Shown here piece after piece: positions 46,641 to 59,515 of a DNA stretch of 64,000 nt; position 1 is the stretch's first letter; the number at the start of each line of letters is the position of its first letter. The notes under the pieces are model-generated. The model was given only the letters and a program-made list of their open reading frames with translations, did no database searches and had not been told where the DNA came from. The position numbers were made by a program, and so were the translations under genes. Source of the stretch: Phoronis australis (taxonomy: Eukaryota; Phoronida; Phoronidae); contig NMRA01000147.1 of the NCBI GenBank assembly GCA_002633005.1, positions 188,001 through 252,000 of the forward strand. The letters run 5' to 3'.

Positions 46641-49600
46641 GCCGTTCTGTGAGCCAATAAGCTGAATTTACTGTCAGAGGGAAAATTGTTTCTGAGTAAG
46701 TGAGTCATTTTGTTCGGGTAACCTTATAAAAATGTACAGTGTTAGCGTGATCCGTTTTGTTCGAGTAACCTGACAAAATGTTCATCGTACATCACGTGGT
46801 TTCAACCAACCACGCAGTTGAGTATCCCTGCCGCTGACATTTTCACATCGCCTGCTAAGCTCAAATTAACCAGTTGCCAAGCGTGCGTGACCCATGAGAT
46901 AAATATAACTACCGGTATGTATATAGCTCATTGTGCGTGACATAGACCTAGTTTCTCACGAAACTGAAAAGCAAGAACTCGCACTCGTTTTTCGGATTTT
47001 TTTGATTCCAGTTAATAATTCGTCGGTTTTTAAAAACAAAGGCCCAGCTGTCAAAACTAGTGACCTGCAAGAATGTAGAGTTTACAGCAACGGACAATAA
47101 TTATAATTCCATTAGCGACGGCTACTCTCAAGTTGCATAAATTTACAAAATAGGGAAGAATGGTAGCCCCGATTTCGTCAACGGTGAACCCTTCGGAAAA
47201 CATTATCAAGACATCATTTCAAGTTACCATAATATCTTTTTCCTAGCACGTGTAGCTCCAAAAAGATTCCCAAGTCGTGAAAATTGTTTAGATCTATATT
47301 TTTATCACTATATATCTGGGCAAAGGGCATTTTCGATTGAAAACTGCGCTAAATTCGTTTATTGGAACCGAATATGACAGACTAATTGTTTTTAGAGAAA
47401 TTTGTGGCAGCTTTCCACACATTCTGACAAATTTAAGCAGAGGGGAGACTGGCTTGTTCTTTAAGTCAATATGTGAGCTGAGAACCAGATAAATAACAAT
47501 TTATGTTCGGCATATGTCCCGTGATGAATATAGACGGTACGTCGAGTGAAGCTCTGTTTCCAGAAGGAGAGTTGGGTTGGCACAAACGACCATTAATTAA
47601 GACGTAAACACGGAAAATAATTCACAAATTCAGTTTCCAGAAGATAAGCAGAGGAAAAGCCATTACTGACTTGAAAGGCACACTCAAATTTAAAACCAAC
47701 GGAATATAAAAAACGAATGTGGCGGAGGGACATGGAATATGGGTGGTAGGGAGAGGGTTAAATCAGTAGAAAAATGAATATGTGTTGGAGTTAAAACAGT
47801 GAGTGAAACTATTATGAAGATGAATTTAAAACAAAAGCTACCCAAGTCAAAGGAATACTAAGACACAAAGCAAACACAGCCAATCAAAATGCTGGTTGAT
47901 AATGTCATCCCCAAAGACCTATAAAGTAAAGACCACAGTTCGAGTGGCTGATCTCGACGTTATCACAGGTCTGGGTCAAAGTAAGTGCTTGTTTACACCC
48001 TGCCCCAAGACGGACACATGGAAAATGCAGAAGTGTCATCGATATGCTTTCTCAAAGATGAAGAAATTCAACAAAACCCTGTCTTTTTGTCTTGCTACGT
48101 CCACCGGAAAATATGAGATGGTGACATGACAAAAAATTGCAATTTCGGAAATTCCCCCCAAAATCATAAATTCACGACTGTCCCGGTACCAGAGAGAAAA
48201 CAAGAGTCCGAATGCTCTTGCACTCTAGATTCCAAAAATGTAGGTTAAAATATTCCAGTGCAAATCAAATTTTCCAATTTTCATTTATCTGTTTGTTGGT
48301 GGACTTTATTCACACCATTGAGTGCAAAAGACTTGAGTGCGTGATTCGATTGTAAATCACCTACCAATACAGGAAAGGGAGGTCTAATTTAAGCAATCTT
48401 GGGCCTTGGTCCCAAAAGCGGTCCAAAACCAATGAATCAAAATTTCGAGGGCAACATCCGTCTGTATCATTTAAATCACCACTCAAATTGAACTGATGTG
48501 TCGACTTAAGAAATGAGAATGTCTGGGGTCATTAAGACACCTGCTAATTAACGGCAATTAATGATTTAGTTGAAACTTCAAGTACATTAATTTTTTTGCG
48601 AGATTTAGCATGCAGGTAGAAGCCATGGACACCATATCTACAATTTAAGACGCTATTTTTCCCGGGGTTTGTAAATAAGAAGGGGTTGTTTTAACCCCAA
48701 AAGATAAGAGCCTCAGATTTGAACTTGTATAAAATAGGAAGTACGACTGAAATGGTAGCCAGAAACTGGTGTGGCTCGCAAAACAGACATGTCGAGGTTC
48801 ACTGATTTATGACAATTCTATTCTTTGCATCATGTTACTACGCACGTGTAGATATTTACACTTTGGCAGTTGCAGCATCAGAATCAGTTCTTAACACGAG
48901 ACAATCTTGTCCAGTCAGAGGACAACCGCAAAAACTTGTTGATGTCTCAAACTGCGTGACACGAATGACAATCAAAATCCCTCATCAAAACAATTACACA
49001 AACGGGGTTCAGGAAAGACAAACAGTCATTCAAAAGCCACTGACATGCAAATTACTATTCAGAGCGGCAACGCTTACTAAGACGTACGCACATACCAGTG
49101 CAATGCGATAGTCAAAAACAAGCCAATAGAGGGCCTACGTTTCATCAAGAATTTTGCCGGCTGCTATGGATAAAACGCTATTTCAAATGAACAAAAATTT
49201 CAATGTAAGGCATGAAAATTTTCAGGGTTATTAATTAATAACTCACAAATTAATTATCAATGAACAATGTTTTTAAACTTTCAAGTGGCAACAAAAATAT
49301 CGTTTCGTTCTTGTGTCACGGAACTTTTTTTCACAAAAGTCATATAAGTCCCATTTCTGATGCAAAAGTGGAATATTTTAAAAGCAATTCGCGGCTCATT
49401 TTGGAGACCAGTGCATAAAGCATAATATCTGAAATATTCGTGTGAATCCGTTTAGCCACTTCTGAAATATGATGTTCCCAAGTTGGACAAAATTGAGCAT
49501 TTTTCAATCATGGTCCTCCATGTCCTTAAACTAGAGGGCGTTGCAACAAGAAAATGTCCCTACTTATTTTCAGTAATATTGAAACTTCAACGTAAAGCTG

Positions 49601-50890
49601 TCTTTTGATTTGTTTCAACGTCCAAAATTGACTTTGAAAAGAAAGTAAAACAAAACAAAAAATAATCACTATTTTCGCAAATCCACACGTATGCAGTCAG
49701 GGAACTTAGATAAGTCCTACTTTGGGACTGTTACATGCAAAGGTTCATCAAATGTTCATTTTTTCTACGAATTCTTCTCTTCTGCAACCTTCCCGGTCAT
49801 GCAATTTAAAATTCAATCCAGTCTTCTAGGCAAAGTCCGCCGACCGTACACCTGGCACTGTCAGGCCACAGCTTAGTTCGAGGCCTAGAACTCGACAGCG
49901 CCACTGTTTGGCCAACCTCAGGACGAGCACCACAACGTCGAATAATTTTTTATGGTCATGATGGGTACAATGTATACATGTCTGGTTCTCTTCTGAGGGT
50001 GATACAGGAACAGTGATCAATGCTATTAATTGTTTTAGTTTTCAATGTGATCTCGTTTTGGATGTTTGGGCAGCATGCTGTGCTTCACATGAACATGTAT
50101 CATTTTCTTCAGTTCGGGAATATTTGCCAGTGTCGGACTTATATGAGGTCCAAAGGGAGGGGTCTAAATATGAAAGGGTATGTATCATTAAAAATGGAAA
50201 AGACTGATACGTAATTCCATCAAGAGGTGATCTTCCTTAACATAAGTTGTTGTATGATTTCGCAAAAACAGGAAATGAGAGACAGTCACGGTCCATTCAG
50301 TCACTGGTCCCCCCTCCTCTGTGGGCAGTCCTAGAACCGAAGGATGAAAATCAGGAAAAGGATGAACATGGTTAACATCAACGTATCCCCTCTAAGTGCT
50401 GGGATCCACTAAATGTGAAAGGATATGAAATTTCAAAACAAGTAATGAGCCGCAATTGATGCTACATGTATCACCTGGGCCTCTCTCCGTCAAGCTCTGA
50501 ATTTATTTCAAATCATAATTATACAATTTAAAGAAATGATGGAAAAAAAAGAAAATTACAGATGTCTCTTTAATTTATTTTTTGCTAGAGACACGAGAGC
50601 CCCAGAAAAAGGCAATATCTTATGAAATCTGAAAATATGAATCAAGCTAAAGCCATGCCCTTGAAAATCTGAACACAACACGTTAGGCTTAACTCCAATT
50701 CCTGTACATTATATTTTTCGTAATAAACATAAAATCAAACAAAAAAATCACGGACTTTTAGTAATATGTACATGCATGGTAATATATACATACACATTTT
50801 CAAGTATATTTAGATAATCTATACTGCAAAAACTGGACCCCTCCAAACAAATGTGTCCTGGCGAGGATCCCAAAGGGCAAATCCACCTCT
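46641..50890. other. Upstream of P450, no gene seen
   Basis: AT-rich intergenic DNA. The only recognised item is a copy at about 49345-49480 of the dispersed repeat also seen near 25.4 and 63.8 kb (GCAAAAGTGGAATATTTTAA). A 300-base open frame near 48.8-49.1 kb has no recognisable motif. Confidence 0.5.
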
Positions 50891-50899
50891 GGTAGTTGA

Positions 50900-51010
50900 C
50901 AAATGTTCTCTTCATTTATTTATTTATTATTGTGATATTTAAAATGAGGGTGGCCTCTTCAGTGATAGCACTGCTTTCCAAGAGGGCCCTCAACAAGAAA
51001 AACAGTAATA
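50900..51010 (-). mobile_element. 3' tail of a non-LTR retrotransposon
   Basis: Read on the minus strand, GAGGGCCCTCTTGGAAAGCA, then CTGAAGAGGCCACCCTCAT is followed by AATAAATAAATAAAT. A short terminal microsatellite after such a tail is typical of CR1/L2-type LINE 3' ends. No coding part is attached. Confidence 0.6.
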
Positions 51011-52239
51011 TAATACCAGGAAGTAATAAAACAACAATGAAATATACGTAACAAAGATACAATTAAAACAGTTAAGGTTGAGAATTAAGACAATAACTAA
51101 ATGACAAATAATGGTAAAAAAATTAACTAAGACAGATGAAATAAATTAAGAAAATTCAGATTTCCCACTTCATCTTGCTTCGCTCTTTCTCTTCTCGACT
51201 GACCCGGCACAACGCTTATGATGGTCGCCACGGCTCCACCTTGTCACCTGCATGTTATTGGAGGGCAGGTGGAGTATGCAGGAGAGCTTGCACATTGGAA
51301 AGGATTTGAGACATACAATTTATTTACAGTTGACGCTCTTCAACTTTTTTCAAACCCTTTTAAGATGACTACTTCAAACCGATAGCTTGCCTTTCCGTTT
51401 CACCAAACGGCCTGCGTGCATAGTTCGGAGCATCGGCAAAACGTTGACATGTGGCGAAATCGTGACCAGATCCTTCTACAGCATAGAAGAGGTGCTTGCC
51501 GCTTGGTAGGCCGCACGCGTGCTGGCTACCACCTAGCAGCACGCAGGGAAGCAGCGAGGGTTAAATATTGGACTGAGGATAATGTAGAAACCACGTGGCA
51601 TAATTTTGTGAATGTCGGTGTTCTGAAAATCTCTGCTTCTTTCGTCACTTGTTCTTGTCGATGACGTTAAACATTTTGTTGTGGTTTCGTACCGTTAAAA
51701 TGCTCAGGTTTTCATCTTTCAAACTTTTAATATTGTGGTTTGTTTAGTCTATACACTTTTATTGACCCGTCAATGAAGAATCAATGCTACAGTAGATACA
51801 AGAGGCTGCTTATCTGCCGTGAATACTTGACCCTCCAAATATACAGTAGGTACATAGACACTTAAGTTTGTTTTATTGCATAGCCAGTAAGATATCGTAA
51901 AGTAACGAAAAATCTGTGGTAATTTATACCGACTGTAATTCTCATCAAAACAAACTGGAAAATATTAAAACAGAAATTCCAATATGCTATACCTAATTTC
52001 TGACCTTCCAAAAATGCAGTTTAGAAATTTATGTCGGGTGATGCCAGGGGCTGCAGTAGTCTAGCCTAACAGGGACAAAAAGTGCACCCAGACGCCATCG
52101 GTGGATTAAGAATTAGCCGTTTGGAAGACGAGAACCTCAAAAATGTACTTGAAGACATTTAATTTTCTATCCAAATGTTATGAGAAGAGCGTGTTAAAGC
52201 TCAAGTCATACACCGACTACACACAGCGTCAGTGATGGT
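51011..52239. other. Gene-free stretch before the Kunitz exon
   Basis: A short open frame at 51416-51664 on the plus strand lacks recognisable motifs. I support no gene here. The 3' untranslated region of the Kunitz gene probably occupies the right-hand end. Confidence 0.45.
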
Positions 52240-52436
52240 CTATGTCGGTGGCATGGGCAGAAACGCCATTCCGTGTCCACAGTTCATCTCGCAGATGGAG
52301 CGACTTGTATACCTGTTACAGTTGCCTCCGCAGCCGGTGTACACGAACCTGACGCATTCGTTCCCTTGCCAGCCCCAAGAGACTTGCATAGGCTCCATCC
52401 CGCAACGGCCTGGGTCCACGGAAAGGAGACAGCAGT
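52240..52436 (-). CDS. Kunitz/BPTI-domain terminal exon
   Basis: 197 bp from acceptor TTATCATACAG (phase 1, usual for Kunitz exons) to a TAG stop. It encodes CCLLSVDPGRC, VSWGWQGNECVRFVYTGCGG and NCNRYTSRSICEMNC, then a short tail. The six canonical cysteines have exactly BPTI spacing (8, 15, 7, 12 and 3 residues between them). Two additional cysteines, one directly before the first and one in GGNCN, are not canonical and could make a fourth disulfide. The P1 position, just after the second cysteine, is Gly rather than Lys or Arg, so inhibition of trypsin is unlikely. The protein is probably secreted or extracellular; upstream exons were not found with confidence. Confidence 0.88.
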
Positions 52437-52489
52437 CTGTATGATAACCGAAATGGCACAGTGAAGAACAACATCAGCAACAAGGCAAT

Positions 52490-52493
52490 GATA

Positions 52494-52531
<38 letters not shown>

Positions 52532-52795
52532 AATGGTGATGTTGGTGATGATAGTGATGACGACGACGATGATGATTAGTGATGATGACGATTATGGTGA
52601 TGATGATAATGATGATGGCGACGACGACAACGATGATGATGTGATGCTGATGATGATGATGGTGGTGATGACGATGAAGGTGGTGTTGATGATGATGATG
52701 ATGGTGACGACGACGACGACGATAATAATGATGATGATGATTATGGTGATGATGATGATGACGACGACGGCGACGATGATGATGGTTGTTATTTA
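52490..52795 (+). repeat. GAT/ATC trinucleotide microsatellite
   Basis: About 300 bases of GAT units with GAC, GGT and AAT variants. It starts about 55 bases upstream of the Kunitz exon acceptor on the transcribed strand, so the transcript carries an ATC/ACC-rich tract there. Confidence 0.97.
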
Positions 52796-53201
52796 ACAAT
52801 ATTTGTCATAACAGTTCTATGAACAGTTACACAAAATAAAATAGATAACTAATGCTAAAACACCTGTCAAAAAGCATAGGATAAAGGCGCCCCCTTGACC
52901 CAACGAGATCGCCAACTGAATCGTGCTGCGTTACTTGGGCACTTCAACACATCGTAGACGTGGGGCGTTTTCACCTTGTTTGGAAATTTTTTGCCAAATT
53001 TCTATCCAACATAAGATAAAATTTCGTGGCTTTCGCCTGCTTTGCAAAGTAACCGCTAAGTCAGAGCCCTGGCGTCATTGAAGGTTTGCCTGATTCGTCA
53101 CCTTGACTGAGTTTATTTTAAGATACATTTTATAAATGATTGTTTAGAAATTTACAAGACATTGGGGTGTCTCTTAAAATTGGTTACAACCAAGAGTAAA
53201 G

Positions 53202-53309
53202 CTAGTTTCGGACAGACTTTGGACGAAGTTGAATATGCCCATCGATGCCAGCGAATATTTTGCCACCCACCACTCCACGAGCTGTCACTTTGTCTAGCAC
53301 AGCGACGAG
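53202..53309 (-). CDS. Weak candidate exon upstream of the Kunitz exon
   Basis: 108 bp from acceptor TTTTGCTGTCCAG to a TAG stop in one frame, encoding LVAVLDKVTARGVVGGKI then FAGIDGHIQLRPKSV. The composition looks coding, but no family is recognised. It would be a terminal exon itself, so its relation to the Kunitz exon is unclear. Confidence 0.25.
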   Translation of the reverse strand, partial: LVAVLDKVTARGVVGGKIFAGIDGHIQLRPKSVRN

Positions 53310-53514
53310 CTGGACAGCAAAACAATTTCACATGAAACAACGACACAGAATGTGTAGTATTGCAAGGGAAGGTGACTGACAGGCAATTAAAGGATATTGA
53401 ACAGAATAGGTGTAATATAATGCTATTAAAATGACGAAACTAGCGGCGTTGTAAAGTTCTGTAGCTTAATAAACTATTAGTTAGGTAAATTGTAAAGAAA
53501 ATAATTACAATAAC

Positions 53515-53581
53515 TCACTCGAGAAATGAGGAACGTATACCAGGTTTGACACATGTATCACCTTCTTTGAGTTCAATAATG
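53515..53581 (-). CDS. Weak candidate exon, reading frame uncertain
   Basis: Bounded by a plausible acceptor (GTCACTCACAG) and a donor (CTCGA/GTGAGT). Two frames are open; one reads IIELKEGDTCVKPGIRSSF. Neither clearly continues into the candidate at 53202-53309 or the Kunitz exon. Confidence 0.2.
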
Positions 53582-53599
53582 GCGCCTGTGAGTGACGGT

Positions 53600-54829
53600 G
53601 ACCTTGGTAGTGGGTGCACTCTTGGTAACATGGTTAATGTTGTCAGCCTAAGACATGGGTTGAGGAGTGACTTCCCACCTGCTTTCAATCAACGCAATAG
53701 TATTTTTTACTTTTTGCCGTGCAGTGACTTAGGTCGACATTGCTAGTAGCGTCGAACGAAACAAACGACAACAAATTGTAAAGTAGTCCATGGTCACAGG
53801 GTCTCATTTTGTACTCGAACTCGAATTTGAACCATACTTGTGCGAACTAAGACGATATTCTATGATCCAGGTTTTGGATTATGCTTGGTCACAATTGGCG
53901 GCCAATGCTTTACCGATCCCGTCGACTGAGTTCGGCGATATTTGGTGGATCGGGAGATGCGATCACACTCACGTTAATTCTCTACCACCACGTCATCGAT
54001 GGATCTGTCGGTTATGGCTCGTATAAGATCAACCGATCATGATGTCAGCCAATCACCTACATGTACTCGCAGATAATCGGGCGACTGCTAGCCGACATAG
54101 AGCAATATCGTCTCATAGTATCCCGAGGTTCTGCGATTCATAAATCGGCTGCATGGGCGGGGAAATAATTCCAATTGATCCAACGGTACAACGATTGGTA
54201 ATTTCAGACACCGACGCCTCAGTAACCGACGCTCTCGATTCCTTGATTCCCCAAATTTTAAACAAAATTTCCCATATTATCTGACGTTTGTTTATATGGA
54301 GAAAGTAGATCATTTTTTATGAAATGCATGTCCCGTCAACAATCATCAACGTCAATTACTCTCCCACTCCTTAAAGATACATGATGATATTTTGACCATT
54401 TACATTCAAACTGAAAAAAACATAAATCATGCCAATTTCTTAATCGGAGGGAACCAATAAGTTGAGTTATTTTTCCAATACCGTCTTACTTGCAAGTTAA
54501 CGACAGGAATCGATTAAAAAAGCATAATCATTCATTTTGTCACAGATTGAACATTATTGTCCTTGTTGGGTGGCCTTTTACACAGCTGCCGTGTAATTCG
54601 CTAAAAGCGTAGGTCACGCTGGCCCCTATAGTAGACTTTGAAAGGAGGTTTCAAATTTTCCTCCAATCTTTAAGTTTGAGGGTTGTCAATGTTCACAGAG
54701 CATGATTTTGTTTCAGAGAACTGGATGGGAAGGTGTTTTGTTTTTAATATCTGTTAATAAGCTAAAACCGGGTTTGGCATCCTTTTAATTGTTTACCAAA
54801 ATAAATCGTTAACAACCAATCTCGATTTT
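53600..54829. other. Gene-free stretch
   Basis: No supported gene or strong repeat. The degenerate array begins at its right edge. Confidence 0.5.
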
Positions 54830-56095
54830 ACTGCAAATCTTGTTTTTTTGCGTCCACCCCTCTATCAACCAAACGGCTCAAAGGATGATTGTGAAAATTG
54901 GCATGCAAGTTCTTACTATAAAGTGGACGGCTGACGATGATTTTCCGACGACTTTGTCTATTGTGGGGCCTCCTAGTGGTAATTTTGTTTTTTGCGCCTA
55001 TGGTTGTATCCCCTAAACCGTTCACGCGATCTTTCCTAAATTTAATAAGTGTGTTTATATGATGTTAACAACCGAGGACGATGACTTTCAGAAGGTTCTG
55101 ACTACTGGTGTGCCACCTAGTGGCAATTTTTTTTTTACGTTTACCTCAGTATGTTCAAAGTTCCTCAACGTATTTACATAAAATTTGGCATACAGGCATC
55201 TGTTAATGAGGTGACTCTAACTCTCCGTTTTCAGATGGATTCGACCTAGTTTGGACGGCTGACAACATTTTTCCGAAGAGTTCGGCTAGTGTGGCGCCTC
55301 CTAGTGGCAGTTTTATTGTTTTTGCCTTCATGGCTGTATCTATTAAACCGTTTGCAGGATCTTTACTTAATTTAGCAAGTGTATTTATATGATGTTAACA
55401 ATGGACGACGACGACTTTCGGACGGATATGACTTCTGGTGTGCCCCTAGTGGCAATTTTAGTTTTTTACGTTTACCAGTCTGCATCTTCAAACATCCTCT
55501 TCAGATTTCATAAAATTTTGAATATAGGCATCTGTTGGTGAGATGACGCTATCATCCGGTTTTTGGATAGAATCGAGGTATTTTGCGCCACCTGGTGGCC
55601 ATTTTTGCTGTTTTCAAATCTTGTTTTTGGCGTCCACCCCTCGATCAACCAAATCATTCTAGGGATGGTTTTGAAAATTGGCGTACATATTTTCAGTGTG
55701 AAGAGGACGTTTGCTGATGGTGACTGTCTACTGTGGCGCCTCCTAGTGATAGTTTTGTTTTGTTTTACGCCCACAGCTGTATCTTCAAAACCCACCGCAG
55801 GATCTTTACTAAATTTATTAAGTGAATTTCTATGAAGATAACAGACGACTTTCAGGCGGATGGAACGAACGCTGTGCCCACAAGTGGCAACTTTATTTTG
55901 TTATGTTTTCCTTTGTTTTTCTGAAGTTCCTTGACAGATTTTTATGAAATATGGCATGTTCCCGTTTTTGGATGGAGTGTACGTTTTTGCGTCACCTAGT
56001 GGCCAGTTTTATGATACAAACAACCCTAAAAGCACACCATTTGCGAAATATTCGTGGGCGCATTTCAACGCTCTGGGTTGCTCTTGTTAATTTTA
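54830..56095 (+). repeat. Degenerate ~147-bp monomer array, block 1
   Basis: CTAGTGGC-type landmarks occur near 54974, 55118, 55312, 55447, 55593, 55744, 55882 and 55997. Three monomer types alternate: one with GCTGTATCTCC, one with ATTTTAGTTTTTTACG, one with GGCGTCCACCCCT. The block ends in the module ATGATACAAA...GTGGGCGCATTTCAACGCTC. Confidence 0.85.
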
Positions 56096-57180
56096 ATTTT
56101 AACATTTCTGTGAGTGTTTCCTTGTAAGAAAATGTCTACTAGACAGTAGGTAATTAGTTTGGAAAATAAAAGAGAATATCCTCTTTGTGTGCCAGTAAGT
56201 TAAGAGGTTTGTTAGTTGGATCTGGCTGAGGTAGACTCGCAGAGGAAAACTTCTTAGTTGTGTCTTAACTAGTTTATTGAAGATAGTGACCGTCACGTGA
56301 GGAAAACCCAGTGTGTTGAACAACTACTCCTCAGGGCGTAAAAACAACTGAATGACAGTCAAATTAGATAATTATATAGAGACTGGTTACACAAGAATTA
56401 ACCGCTCAAATAAGATGTACTAATGCGCATAGCTCAGCGCTAATACACATGTACTTTAAGAACACGAAGTATTACTAAATGATCTCTGAGAATGAGTGGG
56501 ATAGTCAACACGAGGTAAAGAAGTGAATGTAATGACTAAAATTATCAGCAGACTAAGCCATACAAGCATATTCTCCGACACTTAGCACTTACGCAAATAT
56601 TTTGATGTTAACAAAACCCCATGGCATTAAACCTTTTTTGAATGATTGCCATTTATTGCAAATAACTACAATGAAGGCAGCAATTTCATTGTTTTTTCTT
56701 ACTGCAGTGAGGTGAATCCGAATGATGACAAGGGATCACTTGGCATGGACCTATTGATGTCCTATGAAAAGAGTCTACATGTATATTGACAACCAACCAG
56801 TAAGTACTCAAACTTCATATCTTATTGTTGAGGAAGTATACTAAGGCCAAAAAATATCACAAATGGTTTTGGTCTGCGCCTTATTCATTTTAGAACCTGA
56901 AATTTTGAAAAACTTAAAAGTACCAGGTCAATTTTCAAAAAGTCAGATATTATACCAGTTATGCTGTTTTCTTTGGCTTAACTGTTTTTCTTTTCAGCGC
57001 ACTTTCCAAATTGCTCGGAGACTTGCACGATCTGATTATCTTGCAAGGTGCTCACATAAAGGTTAAGGAACCTTATGAGGAAGTTTCTGCATAACTACAC
57101 GAGTACAGACTTGATCTCGGCAAAATGTTATTAACAGTTTTTGGAAGAATAAAGTGTGGATGTGTAGAATTCACTTTTTG
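56096..57180. other. Single-copy interval between array blocks
   Basis: AT-rich DNA without recognised repeats or exons separates blocks 1 and 2. Confidence 0.5.
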
Positions 57181-59515
57181 TGCACGCTTTATTCTGTCAT
57201 CCCTTCCGTCCGTCGTCCGTCTGTCGTCCATCTGTCGTCCGTCTGGCGTCAGTCTGGCGTCCGCTGCTCTATCTCTAAAACCCTTTGATTTATGTTAATG
57301 AAATTTTGCACACGTGTTTTTACATGGATGTGACGGCAAACTTTAGGACGAATCTGACGACTGGTGTCCCCATAGTGGCAATTTTAGTTTTATATGTTTA
57401 CCTAGTCTGTATTTTGCATCTATGGCTGTATCTCCCAAACCCTCTGCAGGGTCTTTATTAAATTTGGCAGGTGTATTTCTATGAAGCTGACTACAGACGG
57501 CTACAACACTTGGATGGATTTGTCTACCGCTGTGCCCCCTAGTGGCAATTTTATTTTTTGTTGTCGTCGGTATCTATGAAACTCCTTGGTAGATTTTTAT
57601 GAAATATAATAATCAGGTTTCATGAAAGAGTCTACAGGTTCCCAGAATCGGATAGATTCGAAGCACAGCACAAATTTTTATTATCATGAAATTTTGCCAA
57701 TAGGTTTCTATTAAGGAGACAAAGACGCCTTCTCATTTTTAGGCTGATTTGACGTATTCTGTTCCACTCGGTGGCTTTTTTAAAAAAATTCGAATAGGAT
57801 TTGAACATCGCTCTCTCCATCCGCAATTCATCCATTTTAAGGATCATTATTAATATTTGGAGTTGTGTCCCTGATAGGAAGACTGAGGGTGTCGTACTCA
57901 ACTACTCTAGCACCCCCTAGTGGAAATTTTATCACGGCTGTATCTCCTTTACCCTTTGCAAGATCTCTCTGAAATCTAGCAGATGTGTCCCTATGGAGAT
58001 GACTAAAGATGACTACCAGTCTCAGACCAGCTGTGCACCCTAGTGGAATTTTATTTTTCACATTTGCTTCTGTAACTTCAGAGTTCTTTGATGCTTTTTC
58101 GTGGAATTGAACAAATTTCTATCATGAAAACGACAGCACCTATCCTTTTTGTGATGGATTCGGCGTATTCTGCACCAAATAGTGACCATTTTTATTTTTT
58201 AGTCTAGTTTTATTATTTTTTATGTCTTTATTTCTTTGTAGTACTTCCTAGATGAATTTTCATGAAATTTTACAGATAAGGTATCTATTGAGAAGACAAC
58301 GACGCCTTCTTATTTTCAGATGAATTTTAGGCATCCTGCACCATCTAGTTGTTGTTTTTACTTTTTTGTGTCCGCATTTTACTTATTTAACATTTTCATG
58401 TGTTTCTTTGGATATCTTTGACAGATTTTCATGGAATTTGGCAAAAAGGTATCTATTGAGGAGGCGACGACACCTTTTTAGGCGTCCACATATTTGTATG
58501 CGAGTGCACATTGCCATCACCTCTAAGAGTCTGGGCATCCGAGAGTCTGGCGTCCGCGGCTGTATCTCCTAAGCCCCTTGCAGGTTCTTATTGAAATTTG
58601 GCAGGTGTGTTCCTATGGGGCTGATGACAGAGGACCAAATACCACTGTGTCCCCAAGTGGAAATTTTATTTATTTACGTTTTCTTCTGTTTCTTCAGAAG
58701 TCCTCAATGGATTTTCATTAAATTTGGCACATACATGTAGGCATCTATTAATGAGATGACTCCATCTTTCCATTTTCAGATGGATTTGAGGTATTTTGCG
58801 CCATCTGGTGGCCGTTTTCAATGTTTTTGAGTCTGTACTGTTCTTTGGCGTTTAACCCCCTTTTTCAACCAAACCAGTCTAAGGATGGCTGTGAAAATTG
58901 ACGTACCGTTTTTTTCTTGGTGTGAAGACGACGTTTGACGATGATTTTCTGACCATGGCACCTCCTTGTGGCAGTTGTGTTTTTTTGCACTCATAGCTAT
59001 ATCTCCTAAACCTACTGCACGATATTTCTTAAATTTATTAAATGTTTTCATATGAATTTGACAACGGAAGAAGACGACTGACAAGCAATGTACCTGTAGT
59101 GGCAATTTTATTTTTTCGGTTTTCCTCCGTTCCTCTGAAGTTCCTTGACCGATTTTTATGAAATTTGGTAATTAAGTTTCTGTTAAAGGAACGACATGTT
59201 CCCATTTTGGATGGTTTCAAGGTATTTGCGCCATCTAGTGGCCATTTTTACTGTTTTCTAGTTTGTTTTATATATACTAAGCATGATTGTGAAAATTGGC
59301 ATATATTGTCTTAATGTGAAAAGGACGATTGACGATGACTTTCCGACGACATCGATTGCTTTGGCATGACGCTGACATGTTCCTGATTTCGGATGGATTC
59401 GACATATTTTGCCCTATTCAGTGGTCATTTTTATGATGCAAATAAACACCCCTAGAAACACACCGTTTGTGGTACATTCGTGGGTGCATTTCAATGCTCG
59501 GCATTGCTTTTGTTG
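57181..59515 (+). repeat. Degenerate ~147-bp monomer array, block 2
   Basis: Opens with a GTCCGTC/GTCTGTCGTCC-type simple repeat at about 57203-57265. Monomers follow with landmarks near 57373, 57540, 57918, 58041, 58190, 58346, 58655, 58806, 58966, 59097 and 59237. It ends in ATGATGCAAATAAACACCCC and TTCGTGGGTGCATTTCAATG, the same end module as block 1. Confidence 0.85.

Noticed and set aside
48809-49111. 100-codon open frame on the plus strand
   Set aside because: No motif, no splice context and composition like the surrounding intergenic DNA.
52284-52799. Long open frames rich in His on the minus strand and Met/Asp on the plus strand
   Set aside because: They are translations of the GAT/ATC microsatellite. 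Only the Kunitz frame, which is different, is supported by motifs.
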